DNA of 64,000 bases from Haloquadratum walsbyi J07HQW1 (GCA_000415965.1 KE356560.1:3218201-3282200); one strand, 5' to 3'. Positions 47,627-57,219 are shown, counted from the first letter of the stretch. The notes: a model not told the origin generated them from the sequence alone. Translations and numbers: made by a program.

Positions 47627-48028
47627 GTGACGCCGGCATCAGATTCTGAGTCAATCACTATTCCGCTTGACCAGAGCGCAATCGTATATGCGAGTGCAAC
47701 GGGGAGTATCCAACCTGCTCGGATCGGACCACTTCTTCGTCAAGCGCAAGCATACCTATGCCAGTTATATGATGAGTATCAACGGCAGTATGAGTGTACT
47801 ATTGAAACGGATGGTCGAGCAATCTTTCTCGTTCCTGCTGGGCACTGGACGACGCTGGCGGACGAAATCGGGTGTTCCTCACGAGCCATCGATGCAATCG
47901 CACGTGCTCATGCCGAACAACTTCGTCGCCTTGGTCGACAGACAGACAGACGTGATGAATTTGAAACAGCGCTGGAGATTCGAGACGCAATCGTGATTGG
48001 GACGGACACATTAGATAATAACCCGTAA
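47627..48028 (+). CDS. Conserved haloarchaeal protein of unknown function
   Basis: A 133-residue soluble acidic protein beginning at GTG 47627 (MTPASDSESITIPLDQSAIV), 3 bases after the preceding stop, so it is the third gene of an operon with the MoaD-like pair. It has a helix-rich middle (PLLRQAQAYLCQLYDEYQRQ) and helix pairs at the end (AIDAIARAHAEQLRRLGRQT). No motif was recognised. Context suggests a link to sulfur transfer or ubiquitin-like modification. Confidence 0.6.
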   Translation: MTPASDSESITIPLDQSAIVYASATGSIQPARIGPLLRQAQAYLCQLYDEYQRQYECTIETDGRAIFLVPAGHWTTLADEIGCSSRAIDAIARAHAEQLRRLGRQTDRRDEFETALEIRDAIVIGTDTLDNNP

Positions 48029-48070
48029 TCTGTAGTCCGTGCTCCGTACTCATCGGCTGTCAGTATCTGA

Positions 48071-48259
48071 TGACATCCTCCTCAGTGTAGACACGGAGGA
48101 ATTCTGACCGTGACCGTGACCGGGACCGGTGAAGATTGCAGGTTTGCAGTCCCACCGAACCCATATGTAGACTCAGTTCATCTGGAACGCTTGTATGTGC
48201 GTTCCGCTTCGGATACAGAAGTCACAGCATCAATAACTGTTAGACGCGGGAGGATGTCA
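48071..48259. mobile_element. 189-bp MITE-like element with TGACATCCTCC inverted ends
   Basis: The left end TGACATCCTCC (48071-48081) and right end GGAGGATGTCA (48249-48259) are perfect inverted repeats. Inside are a hairpin (CCTCC...GGAGG, 48077-48099), a short GACCGT hexamer repeat near 48105-48118, and dispersed repeat copy E (48153-48245). The right end lies 3 bases before the azlC start. The core promoter of azlC must therefore be inside the element. Confidence 0.6.
48153..48245. repeat. Dispersed 120-bp repeat, copy E (nested)
   Basis: A shortened copy: ACCGAACCCATATGTAGACT, TTCATCTGGAACGC, GTGCGTTCCGCTTCGGA, ending CAATAACTGTTAGACGCG. It is nested within the inverted-repeat element before azlC. 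Confidence 0.65.
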
Positions 48260-48262
48260 AGT

Positions 48263-49045
48263 ATGGATACATCGGTACCGGTATACCATCCCCACACAAA
48301 CCAAGTGTCCGTGTCCACTCGTCGCCTTCCCGCTGAAATTGCTCGCGGGTTGCGAGATGTTGCTCCACTCCTCATTGGTATCATCCCATTTGGTCTTGTT
48401 GCTGGAGCTGCTGCAGTAGAATCCGGATTGCGCCCATCACAGGCAGTTGGACTCTCGGTTATCGTCTTCGCCGGCGCTTCTCAACTTGCTGTGATTGATC
48501 TGCTCGGACAGAATGCCACTCTGAGCATCGCTGTCATTACCGGGGTTGTAATCAATCTTCGAATCCTCATGTATTCGGCATCAATTGCCCCCTCATTTCA
48601 GTCATTTCGTCCTCGCTGGAAAGCAATCGCTGCATATGTTCTCACTGATCAGGCATACGCACTCTCAATCTCGCGATACGCAGAGAAAGAACTCTCAAGA
48701 ACGGAACGGCGTCGATATTACCTTACTGTTGCATTTACCTTATGGATTGTATGGCAGATTTGTACCATCGCCGGTGTTGTCATCGGTGCCCAGGTCCCTG
48801 ACGAATGGGGACTTGGGTTTGCCGTCCCGCTCGTATTTCTTTCATTACTTATTCCTGCTGCGGCCTCCCGTCCAGCAATCGCAGCAGCAGTTGTTGGTGG
48901 GACTGTTGGGACTGTTGGAACTGTCTATAATTTTCCTTTTAATCTCGGACTTATTACTGGTGGTGCAGCAGGTGTGATTGCTGGTGTTGTCGTTGATAGT
49001 TATACTGAAACATCAGATGAATCATCTCCGGAGGATAATCATTGA
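48263..49045 (+). CDS. azlC: AzlC family branched-chain amino acid exporter subunit
   Basis: A 260-residue membrane protein, the large subunit of an AzlCD exporter of leucine, isoleucine and valine or their analogues. Family features are ARGLRDVAPLLIGIIPFGLV near the start, AVGLSVIVFAGASQLAVIDL, VITGVVINLRILMYSASIAP and YVLTDQAYALSI. About seven helices. The ATG at 48263 is chosen; the longer open frame from 48110 lies within the inserted element and is not family-like. It overlaps azlD by 4 bases. Confidence 0.9.
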   Translation: MDTSVPVYHPHTNQVSVSTRRLPAEIARGLRDVAPLLIGIIPFGLVAGAAAVESGLRPSQAVGLSVIVFAGASQLAVIDLLGQNATLSIAVITGVVINLRILMYSASIAPSFQSFRPRWKAIAAYVLTDQAYALSISRYAEKELSRTERRRYYLTVAFTLWIVWQICTIAGVVIGAQVPDEWGLGFAVPLVFLSLLIPAAASRPAIAAAVVGGTVGTVGTVYNFPFNLGLITGGAAGVIAGVVVDSYTETSDESSPEDNH

Positions 49046-49380
49046 TGCCGAGTGAGTACGCTCCCACTGCGGTTTGGGTTGTTATCTTTATTTTAGGCGT
49101 AGCAACGTTCACAATCCGCGTCTCATTCATTTCGCTGTTTGGGGTAGTTGAGAACATCCCTGATCGGGTCACTCATGCATTACAATTCGTTCCACCAGCG
49201 GTCTTCGCTGCATTGGCTGTTCCTGCATTCATCGCACCAAGCGGGAGTATTGAATTTATTGGGAACGAACGACTCATTGCTGGTGTTATTGCGACTGCTA
49301 TCGCATGGTACATTGACGATGTATTTATTACGATTATTGCGGGGATGCTAACACTATGGATACTGAGATTCGGTATTTAA
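49042..49380 (+). CDS. azlD: AzlD family branched-chain amino acid exporter subunit
   Basis: A 112-residue membrane protein with three to four helices, the small partner of AzlC. The family motif RVSFISLFGVVENIPDRVTH followed by ALQFVPPAVFAALAVPAF is clear. The start overlaps the azlC stop (ATGA), so the two are translationally coupled. Typical length is 105-115. Nothing in the sequence shows how the pair is regulated. Confidence 0.9.
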   Translation: MMPSEYAPTAVWVVIFILGVATFTIRVSFISLFGVVENIPDRVTHALQFVPPAVFAALAVPAFIAPSGSIEFIGNERLIAGVIATAIAWYIDDVFITIIAGMLTLWILRFGI

Positions 49381-49529
49381 CATCTAATCACAAATCTTGG
49401 CTGTATCTGAATCCTTGCTGTCTTTTATTAACGGGATTCTACCGCGATCTGCTGGGTACAATGTCTGACATCGGGAGGGGTCAAAGAGAACTGCTTGAGA
49501 GTCGAACATGGTCTGCGTCGTGTCTGAGA

Positions 49530-49640
49530 ATTGATATTCTTCCGCGCCTGAAGACGCCCCCAGAAATCGGCGATTTCTGGTGTGCGAACGATACCCTCGG
49601 TCTCGTCAACGCGGGAATCCCACGGCACCGCACCGCTGGG
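49530..49640 (-). other. Right end of the tnpB element (hairpin and conserved end)
   Basis: Downstream of the tnpB stop (lower coordinates) lie ATTCTTCCGCGCCTGAAGAC and AATCCCACGGCACCGCACCG, related to the ends of the non-autonomous elements at 39637 and 45374. In active elements this region forms the 3' part of the guide RNA, and the guide would be the flanking DNA just beyond it. The exact boundary is not determinable here. Confidence 0.4.
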
Positions 49641-49648
49641 TTGGGGTA

Positions 49649-51053
49649 TTACGGTTTGCAGTCTCCCACCTCTGTCCGAGGTTGGAATCCTCGGGAGAGG
49701 TCATGAAGGGAGACTCCAGGCTGTGCCAACCAGCCGGGACTCCTATCTTCACCCAAACTGGGCGAAGACTCAGAGTTACTTTCTGTGTTATTGATGTCGA
49801 GACGGATGTTCTCGGCCCCATTCACGTCAGCGTTGAACGCATCCCCGTCGCCGTCGCCGTGCCGTGTTCCTCACACACGTACAAGCCGCGTTCAACACGC
49901 TGACTGTCGTCTTCCCTACCGCAGACGCAACACGTTTTACTCGTGTCGCGCTCTGACACTTCTCCGACTTCGATGCCCTCAACCTTCGCTTTATATTCGA
50001 GGATGTTCGTGAATCGGTTGAATGCCCACCCGTGCAGGTCGAGGTTGCCGTTGCGACCCCAGTTCTTCGACTCACCGTTACCGTTATTATCTTCGCGGAC
50101 ATCAGCGAGTTTTCCGATGTTGATGCGCCCAACACCGTTCTCTATACATCGCTCAACGATGTGTGTCGCCAAGGAGTGGAAGAAGTGGGTTCGGCGCTCC
50201 GACCACTTCGCATGGAGCCGAGTGGCCCTTTCACCACCTGAATCATCGCAGTTGGCGATTTCTTTCGGGAAGCAGTAGCCGTCCTGCTTCAGGCGATTGC
50301 CGGGGTAAAGGTCGGCTTGCTCGGTGCTGTACGCAACAGCGACAGCGGCGAAGTTACAGATGCCGAACCGAGGTCGATGCCAGCCGTCTCGGTGCCGGGT
50401 GCGGTGGGTGTCTCGATTTCGTCTTTGCAGACGAGGTGTAGTTCCCATCGTCCCCTTTTGTTGTTGTAGACTACTCTGACCTGTTGCAGGTTCTCGACGG
50501 TAACGCCGGGGCGCATCTCGTATTCGACAAGGATATATTCCCATGCTTTGGGGTGTTCGTTGTGGTTCGCGCCTTCTGAGAGTCGAACGCGGTTGTTCTT
50601 GGTGTCATGTTTGATGCCGTTCTGCTTCCACGTCACGGTTGAACGCGGGTGTTCTTCGTGGACGCGACGCCCCTGTTGGTCGAAGTAGTTTTTCTTGCGG
50701 TAGCCGGGCGGATTCGCTCGACTGTCAGACTTCCTCGTTTCGTCCCACGAGTTGAAGGCTTCAGCGAGTTCCGCAAGAACGCGCTGACTGGACTGGCTGT
50801 GCAGTCCCTTGTACTTAGGGTGAATCTTCAACTCATCTTTGAGGTCGCCGTGGTCGGGAATCTTGTCCGTTTTCTCCCAGACTTGTCGGGAGTGATAGTT
50901 GGTGATGTCGTGGGACTATGTCTCACGGGCTCTCAGACGGAGTCTGAGAACGTTCCAGAGTTTGCTGGCTGACCATCCGTGCCGGTCGGGCGGGTCCTCT
51001 ACCTGTCCGTGGTTGCGGATTTTCGCTCGGTGGGTGCGATGGACTTTCAGCAT
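49649..51053 (-). pseudogene. IS1341-type tnpB with several frameshifts
   Basis: Starting at ATG 51053 (MLKVHRTHRAKIRNHGQVED, SASKLWNV), the frame is soon lost. It resumes as HSRQVWEKTDKIPDHGDLKD and IHPKYKGLHSQSSQRVLAEL through the DNA-recognition half, with a further break near AGIDLG at about 50335. RuvC-I (AGIDLGICNFAAVAV), RINIGKLADVRED, and the zinc finger with RuvC-III (CCVCGREDDSQRVERGLYVC, then ADVNGAENIRLD) are readable in shifted frames, as is the tail PRTEVGDCKP and stop at 49651-49649. No tnpA accompanies it. A relic of a TnpB type different from the one at 26.4 kb. Confidence 0.85.
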
Positions 51054-51168
51054 TCGAAATAGTTGTATAACTATTTATACTTGCGTTATTGTAAGGGTTC
51101 GGTTTGAGAGCGGTGAAATATCCGGCCTTACCACCGACGGTGGATTGTAGAGGGGTTGTCGGATTCAT

Positions 51169-51188
51169 CCCGCGCCTAAAGGCGCGGG
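51169..51188. repeat. Perfect subterminal hairpin at the left end of the tnpB element
   Basis: CCCGCGCC-TAAA-GGCGCGGG: an 8-bp stem with a 4-base loop about 115 bases upstream of the tnpB start. It is the typical IS605-family end recognised by TnpA. Confidence 0.7.
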
Positions 51189-51518
51189 TATTCTCCTTGA
51201 TTCTGTATAAGTTGGCGTCAAACACCATTGACATCAGAGATATAGATATACATATATCAGGATAATATCAGATTCATATAGCACAGATAGCAGTGGCAGT
51301 CATGCGTAGCGTGATTCAGATCGAGAGGACCTTTGTCATGAGTTATCCCCGGGAAAACTCGAACCTTCGGGTCCAGAAATTGAGTGTTCTCTCATCTGAG
51401 AGTGGTAGATGAGGAATGTATCTCAGTTTGATCATTGGGGGAGTCGATGTAATATATTAAACATTTGATACTGTTCTGAACTCAATTTCGACAGGTGGTC
51501 CCGAATGATTGTAATTGT

Positions 51519-51548
51519 ATTGTAATTGTAATTGTAATTGTAATTGTA
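51519..51548. repeat. (TGTAAT)n hexanucleotide tract
   Basis: Four or more TGTAAT units in the gap before the second CPBP gene, about 80 bases upstream of its start. The rest of the gap (51189-51628) shows no gene. Confidence 0.8.
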
Positions 51549-51628
51549 TACCACGATGATGCGGGGATCGTCTCAGGATCGACAGATGGCAACTGATATT
51601 CGAGTTGATACGCAATAATTCATAAGAG

Positions 51629-52378
51629 ATGTCATCAGTATCGTCGTCGCTTGATAACCCATACGTCCATCTCAAAGCATTTGGCGGCGCGTTCGTCATT
51701 ATTGCACTCATCTTTGTTGCAGCTGCGGTTGCCGTCTCTCTCGGTGGTGCTGCGGTTAGCGTCATCGGTATTGGACGCGATACTGCACTTGGGCTTGCGC
51801 TGATGAGTGCATTTCAATTCATTGGCTTTGGTATCGTTGGAATTGGATATGCGTATCTCACTGATCAACTGCATCGAATTGGATTAACCCGACCAACGAG
51901 TCGCGATCTTGTATGGATAATTGGTGGGCTCCTGGCGCTAATTGGATTATTCGCTGGGATTAACGCACTCTTTGGTCTCCTCGGGATCGAAAGTGCTGAT
52001 AGTGCCATTATCGATCAGGGTCAAGACAACCCGGTGTATTTCTTGTATCTGATTCCGGTAACTATTTTCTTAGTTGGACCTGCAGAGGAACTGATTTTTC
52101 GAGGTCTGATTCAGACTCAATTTCGCGATGCATATGGATCCACATTTGCTGTTGTTGCAGCAAGTACCGTCTTTGCGGCAGTTCATTTCAGTTCATACAG
52201 TGGTGGTGACATATCCGCATTGCTTGCGACGCTTATGACCATTCTCGTACTTGGTGCGACGCTTGGAGTATTGTATGAGCGAACGCAGACGCTTTTAGTT
52301 CCTGCTGTTGTCCATGGTCTGTTCAATACGATTCAATTTGCAATGGCCTACATTTCAATCGCCAGCGGTAGTATCTGA
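51629..52378 (+). CDS. CPBP family intramembrane metalloprotease (second copy)
   Basis: A 249-residue membrane protein related to the protein at 40463. The CPBP motifs are AEELIFRGLIQTQFRDAYGS (about residues 152-171), STVFAAVHFSSYSGG and QTLLVPAVVHGLFNTIQF. It has about seven to eight helices and starts at ATG 51629 (MSSVSSSLDNPYVHLKAFGG). The two copies are alike in layout but differ in sequence, so they are old paralogues or separate acquisitions. Monocistronic. Confidence 0.85.
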   Translation: MSSVSSSLDNPYVHLKAFGGAFVIIALIFVAAAVAVSLGGAAVSVIGIGRDTALGLALMSAFQFIGFGIVGIGYAYLTDQLHRIGLTRPTSRDLVWIIGGLLALIGLFAGINALFGLLGIESADSAIIDQGQDNPVYFLYLIPVTIFLVGPAEELIFRGLIQTQFRDAYGSTFAVVAASTVFAAVHFSSYSGGDISALLATLMTILVLGATLGVLYERTQTLLVPAVVHGLFNTIQFAMAYISIASGSI

Positions 52379-52460
52379 AAGTTTACAACTGAGACAACGG
52401 GGATAACGCACACTAAGACAGAACAAAACAAAAGCAACATTCATTTGTTGAGTTGCAACG

Positions 52461-52860
52461 TATGATATCCTTCCGGTCGGAGGCGGCGGAGCTTCCCACG
52501 ACCGAAGGCCTGTTGGGTTGCGGGATTGACGGGTTTACACTCCGGAAAAGAATGCGAGCAGTACAGCGCTCCCGTTCCCTTTACCCTACACCCGATCCAC
52601 CGTTGAGAGACAGGACGGGGGTTCGGAGGTATCTTGTGCTTGTGCCTGTGCTTTCGCTTCCTGCGCACTCTTCGCCTGATGGGTGGCTTCCACGACGAAT
52701 GGGGCAATTCCGAGACCATCTCACTAGCGCGGAGAAACCGCCTCGATGAGCGTTAGTGTGAGCAGTCAGGACGACCGGGATTGGGGATTCAAACTACGTG
52801 TACGTGCGGGTGCTGTCTCCCGGCGCTGGGGCGCGAGGTGTGAGCGCCCGCGTCTGTAGT
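52461..52860. other. GC-rich transposon-end debris
   Basis: A stretch clearly richer in GC than its surroundings. It starts TATGATATCCTTCCGGTCGG and continues AGCTTCCCACG, a decayed version of the TGACATCC...GAGGAATCCC element end. No readable transposase follows. From 52861 to 53511 the sequence is AT-rich and no gene is supported. Confidence 0.4.
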
Positions 52861-53511
52861 TCACAAACGATACTTCACAGTCAATAATGAATTGGAATTG
52901 TCATTACTCTCGGTGTAAGCTGTGGCGATAAAAATATGAAAATGACACTAATCCAGTATATCTAATATTTGCCCACATATCACAAAGAGGGTTCTAATTG
53001 CGGGAAGGTGATGGAGTCACTCAATGACATGATAAAATGAGAGCGTCAACAAACCCGATGACGGTAGCAGACGATATCTAAAGTCCTGTGAGGAAAACCA
53101 TCATCGACAATTAAATCGAATTAGCAACGATCAATTCGAAGCCTCCGTCCTCACGAACTGGGTGCTGCGAGTGAGTATGCCAGGGGAGTTCGCAGGAAGA
53201 ACAACGACAAGGATGTCCAAATTCACGCCTGCAAAATCTGACTCCGTCGTGCCGATGACGGATATATGAATATAGAAACAGAAAATAAAAATGAATTCTC
53301 AGTAAGACCGTCAGAGCAGTCAAAAAAGTGGCTTATCGTGTGCTATTCGCTGTTCGGGTTGTGCCAAATCCGAGTTACCGTACACCAGCGAGTTCTGATT
53401 GTATTGTTGTGTTATGTTATATTGGACTGTGCTGGGGTTGGGATTGATATGCTGATATCTGCTTGTGGTAGCAGCACGGCGATATTGCTTGTGCGTGCTT
53501 CACTGGAGTGA

Positions 53512-53970
53512 TTACGCGGGATTCTTTCGTGCGAGTTCGGAACCACAGATTGGACACCGCTCACGGTTTTCCTCGAACTCTCGCCCGCATCCCTGGCATT
53601 GATATGTCCAGTTACGAGCTTCCTTGATACCATCTCGCGCAATGATATTGACAGTGACATCAACGTGATCAGCAACATTCTGCATCGCATAATCATCGGT
53701 GACAAGGACAGCGTCAAGTTCGAACGCAGTTGCGAGGAGTCGGACATCAGTGTCTGAGAGAGTCTCAGCATCTCCTGTTTCACGTGCTGCGCGCTTGATA
53801 GTGTCGACAGTGCCGCCTGCGGGGATATGAATATGCATCCCTGACCCCTCATCGGCATCGAATCGATAAGCTGCTTCGTCTTCAAGCTCCTCGCGAACCA
53901 TTGGGATTGATGCGGTGTCGTCTGTCGTATGATACTCGTGGATGAACGCCGAAGAATCAAGAACCTGCAT
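53512..53970 (-). CDS. nob1: Endoribonuclease Nob1 (PIN domain plus zinc ribbon)
   Basis: A 152-residue endonuclease that makes the final cut at the 3' end of 16S rRNA in pre-30S subunits. The PIN domain (residues 1-115) starts MQVLDSSAFIHEY with the first catalytic Asp, and continues with EELEDEAAYRF and LSDTDVRLLATAFEL then VLVTDDYAMQNVA. The zinc ribbon at the end is YQCQGCGREF...CPICGSEL. All acidic sites are present. It lies 20 bases downstream of a PRC-barrel gene, with aIF5B divergent, a grouping I recall from other haloarchaea that links rRNA maturation and translation initiation. Confidence 0.95.
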   Translation of the reverse strand: MQVLDSSAFIHEYHTTDDTASIPMVREELEDEAAYRFDADEGSGMHIHIPAGGTVDTIKRAARETGDAETLSDTDVRLLATAFELDAVLVTDDYAMQNVADHVDVTVNIIARDGIKEARNWTYQCQGCGREFEENRERCPICGSELARKNPA

Positions 53971-53990
53971 CGGAAAGCGCCTATATTGAA

Positions 53991-54236
53991 TTACCGCTGG
54001 ACAACGATGTAGTCTTCGACAGATTGAACCAGGTTGACCGGCACTCGAATTCGCCCCTGGTCATCAACGTCGAATTGAAGCTGGTCAGTGAGGATTTCAC
54101 TATGTGGTGACACTAACAGGTCATTCAACGCGCCTGAGTTTAGATCCATCTCAACATTGTACAGCGACCCGAGCTGAGTCCCATCAGAACCCATGACAGC
54201 CTTTCCTGAGAGGTTCTTAGCCAATTGTTCGCTCAT
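53991..54236 (-). CDS. PRC-barrel domain protein
   Basis: An 81-residue single-domain protein of the PRC-barrel type. MSEQLAKNLSGKAVMGSDGT and QLGSLYNVEMDLNSGALNDL are the strand pattern of the fold, and it ends VNLVQSVEDYIVVQR. PRC barrels occur in RimM (16S processing) and photosynthetic reaction centres. Archaeal stand-alone copies lie near translation genes, and one has been linked to cell division. It is upstream of nob1 on the same strand and divergent from infB, so a role in ribosome maturation is plausible but unproven. Confidence 0.85.
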   Translation of the reverse strand: MSEQLAKNLSGKAVMGSDGTQLGSLYNVEMDLNSGALNDLLVSPHSEILTDQLQFDVDDQGRIRVPVNLVQSVEDYIVVQR

Positions 54237-54344
54237 GTTCGCTCATATCGCGCCACATCATATAAACCTCAGGGGTTGACTCTGACGATGAGCGCTTTGC
54301 ACTCGAATCGAATGACGATGGACTTAATTATAATCCAAGGAGTA

Positions 54345-54372
54345 GTATATATATACCATTTCTCGGGGTGAT
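54345..54372 (+). promoter_or_regulatory. infB promoter: TATA box and Shine-Dalgarno
   Basis: TATATATA (about 54345-54352) lies about 26-33 bases before the ATG at 54378, and GGGGTGATT (54365-54373) matches the end of 16S rRNA with a spacer of about 5. The Shine-Dalgarno decides the start at ATG 54378 rather than the upstream TTG at 54372. Confidence 0.5.
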
Positions 54373-54377
54373 TGTTT

Positions 54378-56240
54378 ATGTCTGATACCGACGCTGACGC
54401 CGATACGGATGCTGTTTCGACCGCTGAGACAAGTATGAATGCAGATGCAAATGCAAGTGCGGATGGAGACACTCTTCGAACGCCAATCGTTGCTGTGCTT
54501 GGACATGTCGATCACGGCAAGACCACGCTGCTTGATACGGTTCGTGGCTCGGCTGTAAGTGAAGGTGAAGCAGGGGCGATTACGCAGCATATCGGTGCAA
54601 CAGCGGTCCCACTTGAGACAGTCTCAGAGATGGCTGGTGAGCTTGTTGACCCGACCGATTTTGATCTTCCTGGGCTCTTATTCATTGATACACCTGGGCA
54701 TCACTCCTTCACCACGCTTCGATCGCGCGGGGGCGCACTCGCAGATATTGCAGTCGTTGTTGTTGATGTCAATGATGGATTTCAACCACAAACGATTGAG
54801 GCCTTAGATATTCTCCAGCGAACGGGCACCCCATTTGTTGTTGCGGCAAATAAGATTGATACGACCCCAGGATGGACTCCGACAGATGGGTCACCAATCC
54901 AGCCGACATACGAGTCACAGCCGAGTGCGGCCCGTGATCGGCTTGATGAACAATTGTATGAACTGATTGGTGATCTCTCTGATGAGGGGTTCTCAGGCGA
55001 CCTCTACTGGCGTGTGCAAAACTTCACGAAGAATGTCGGTGTGGTTCCATTATCAGCAATCACAAGTGAGGGAGTCCCGGATCTGCTGGCAGTATTAATG
55101 GGACTCTCACAGCGGTACATGCGTGAGCAGATGGCTATTGATGTGACTGGACCTGGTGCTGGGACTATTCTCGAGGTAAAAGACGAGCGTGGATTTGGAG
55201 CGACTGTTGATGTCGTCCTATATGATGGGAGTGTTCGACCGGATGATATCATTGCCGTTGGTGGGACCGATGGTCCAATTGTGACTGATGTTCGTGCATT
55301 ATTACAGCCACGACCAAACGCCGAAATTCGCACTGAGGATCGATTTGATCGCGTTGATATAGCACAGGCTGCGGCTGGAGTCAAGATTGCAGCTCCAGAT
55401 CTTGACAATGCAATGGCAGGGGCTCCACTTCGTGTTGTCCGCGACCGAGACCGAGCGAGCGTCGTGAGTGAGGTCGAGGCTGAACTTGCGGATATCGCGG
55501 TTGAGACTGCTGATGAGGGTGTGGTCGTCAAAGCCGATACGCTTGGGAGTCTTGAGGCAATGGCGAACGCGCTGAAAGAGGCTGATGTTCCAATTCTTCG
55601 TGCGGAGGTTGGCGACGTTGCTCCCCGAGATGTTGCTGTTGCATCGACGGCGAATGAAGAACGAAATCAAGCCATTCTTGGATTTAGCGTTGATGTCCTC
55701 TCAAATGCGAGTGATGAACTTGAAGAAAGTAATGTTCGTCTCTTTGCTGATGACGTTATTTATCAACTTGTCGAGAATTATGAGTCATATGTTGATGAAC
55801 AGGAACGCGCGCAACAAGAGACTGTCTTAGACAAAATTGTGCGTCCTTGTCGGTTTCGGATACTTGAGGATCACGTATTCAGACAATCAAGCCCTGCCGT
55901 TGTTGGTGTCGAAGTGCTCTCAGGAACGTTAAAAAATAACCAGTATATCGTTAAATGGAACCGGAATGAGCCAACGCGTGTCGGTGAGCTCTCTGGAATT
56001 CAAGAACAGGGAGAGGATGTCTCCTCAGCGCGGGCAGGCACTCGCGTTTCTGTGGCGATGGACGGTCCGACTGTTGGACGCCAGATTGAGGAAGGCGATG
56101 AACTGTGGGTTGAGTTGCCTGAGAAGCACGCCAAAATCCTTGAACAGGAACTCACCGATGAGATTCCGGCAGATGAACTTGAGGCGCTGACGAGCTATCT
56201 TGATTCCCACCGCAAACGCGATCCGTTTTGGGGAAAATAA
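54378..56240 (+). CDS. infB: Translation initiation factor aIF5B (IF-2 homologue)
   Basis: A 620-residue GTPase that joins the ribosomal subunits at initiation. A short Asp/Ala-rich leader (residues 1-33) precedes the G domain, with G1 GHVDHGKTT at 42-50, G3 FIDTPGHHSF and G4 AANKIDTTPGW. Domain II (about 235-340), domain III (VKADTLGSLEAMANALKEAD) and domain IV complete the archaeal layout, to KRDPFWGK at the end. The leader's DADADTDA is encoded by a short repeat. No intein is present. It is the only gene here with a strong plus-strand Shine-Dalgarno. Confidence 0.95.
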   Translation: MSDTDADADTDAVSTAETSMNADANASADGDTLRTPIVAVLGHVDHGKTTLLDTVRGSAVSEGEAGAITQHIGATAVPLETVSEMAGELVDPTDFDLPGLLFIDTPGHHSFTTLRSRGGALADIAVVVVDVNDGFQPQTIEALDILQRTGTPFVVAANKIDTTPGWTPTDGSPIQPTYESQPSAARDRLDEQLYELIGDLSDEGFSGDLYWRVQNFTKNVGVVPLSAITSEGVPDLLAVLMGLSQRYMREQMAIDVTGPGAGTILEVKDERGFGATVDVVLYDGSVRPDDIIAVGGTDGPIVTDVRALLQPRPNAEIRTEDRFDRVDIAQAAAGVKIAAPDLDNAMAGAPLRVVRDRDRASVVSEVEAELADIAVETADEGVVVKADTLGSLEAMANALKEADVPILRAEVGDVAPRDVAVASTANEERNQAILGFSVDVLSNASDELEESNVRLFADDVIYQLVENYESYVDEQERAQQETVLDKIVRPCRFRILEDHVFRQSSPAVVGVEVLSGTLKNNQYIVKWNRNEPTRVGELSGIQEQGEDVSSARAGTRVSVAMDGPTVGRQIEEGDELWVELPEKHAKILEQELTDEIPADELEALTSYLDSHRKRDPFWGK

Positions 56241-57003
56241 ACCGACCCGCAACTGCCAATCCTATGGTCATCCTCAGATTCGGAAGAATTATTCTAAATT
56301 GTCTGTGAACCGTCTTGAGGTTCGGTCACGGTCACGGTCACATTCATATTCATGTACACAGTGCAATACAATTTTTATTCTGTCCGTGTGTTCTGTCTTT
56401 GCGCTGCGGGGAGCGATCAAATATCAGAATTAATCCGCGATTCTGAAGACGGTGATTTGGAGTGTCTCGCTCATAACTACTGCAAACCGCGAGCAAAGAT
56501 GTTCTTCGACACATTCAGCTCACGGTCTGTATGACCGCATGCTAGACACGATCGCCTCGTCCCGCCTATACACCTGAGAGAGCCCTAGGGAGAGAAACAA
56601 CTGACTCAGAACGTCTGTGGGTAATCATGGATATTTCTTATAACGAGAGATTATTATCGTGACCTGAATACACTCAGTTACAGATACAGGATGACAGTTT
56701 CCGGACCGTCCTCGCGAATCCTGACTCATCAATTGATTGCATGACAGTCAGTACACTGACAACCTGTATCAGTATATCATTATAAGGAGAATTATAAATT
56801 TATCTGTTTTATTAAAATCATCTTATTATTTCGTTCATCGAGAATCATCGGTAACACTGGAATAAATTACTGATAATAAAAGAAAATAACTAAGTTAGGA
56901 GTATTGTGCAATATTGAATTATTATAATAGCACATGTCGACCAGAAACTGTCCGTAAGATTTAGTATGAAATCATGAGTACGTTAAACTGGAGGAAATAG
57001 TCT
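56241..57003. other. Gene-free interval, very AT-rich on the right
   Basis: Contains a GGTCAC hexamer run (about 56324-56342) and a short open frame near 56352-56534 without recognisable similarity. The last 380 bases (about 56620-57000) are extremely AT-rich. Confidence 0.5.
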
Positions 57004-57219
57004 ATGAGTACAAGAGAACCAATAGACGATATTGCGTTTGATTGTCTCATTAGATCACGATATGATCTTCTTTTGTTTCTTCTCCCAATTCCACTTATCA
57101 TTGGCATACTCACATCAGTTATCACAGCGGTGCCATTCTCTGTCGGAGTAAGTACTGGAGGGGTCCCTTCAGTGGTATTACTTGGATATGGACTCTTCAT
57201 TGATGACCCGAGTCGCTAA
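57004..57219 (+). CDS. Small two-helix membrane protein
   Basis: A 71-residue protein (MSTREPIDDIAFDCLIRSRY) with two predicted transmembrane helices (LLLFLLPIPLIIGILTSVI and VGVSTGGVPSVVLLGYGLFI) and the ending DDPSR. It resembles a small membrane protein type frequent in haloarchaea, but I cannot name a family. It lies alone between two stretches of over 650 bases without genes. After it, 57220-57889 holds no gene that I can support. Confidence 0.55.
   Translation: MSTREPIDDIAFDCLIRSRYDLLLFLLPIPLIIGILTSVITAVPFSVGVSTGGVPSVVLLGYGLFIDDPSR

Noticed and set aside
53111-53323. Small Cys-rich zinc protein on the minus strand
   Set aside because: The CxxC-like pairs (CRREFGHPCRCSSCE) are out of register with any known zinc ribbon, and no good start or family resemblance was seen. 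It may be decayed.
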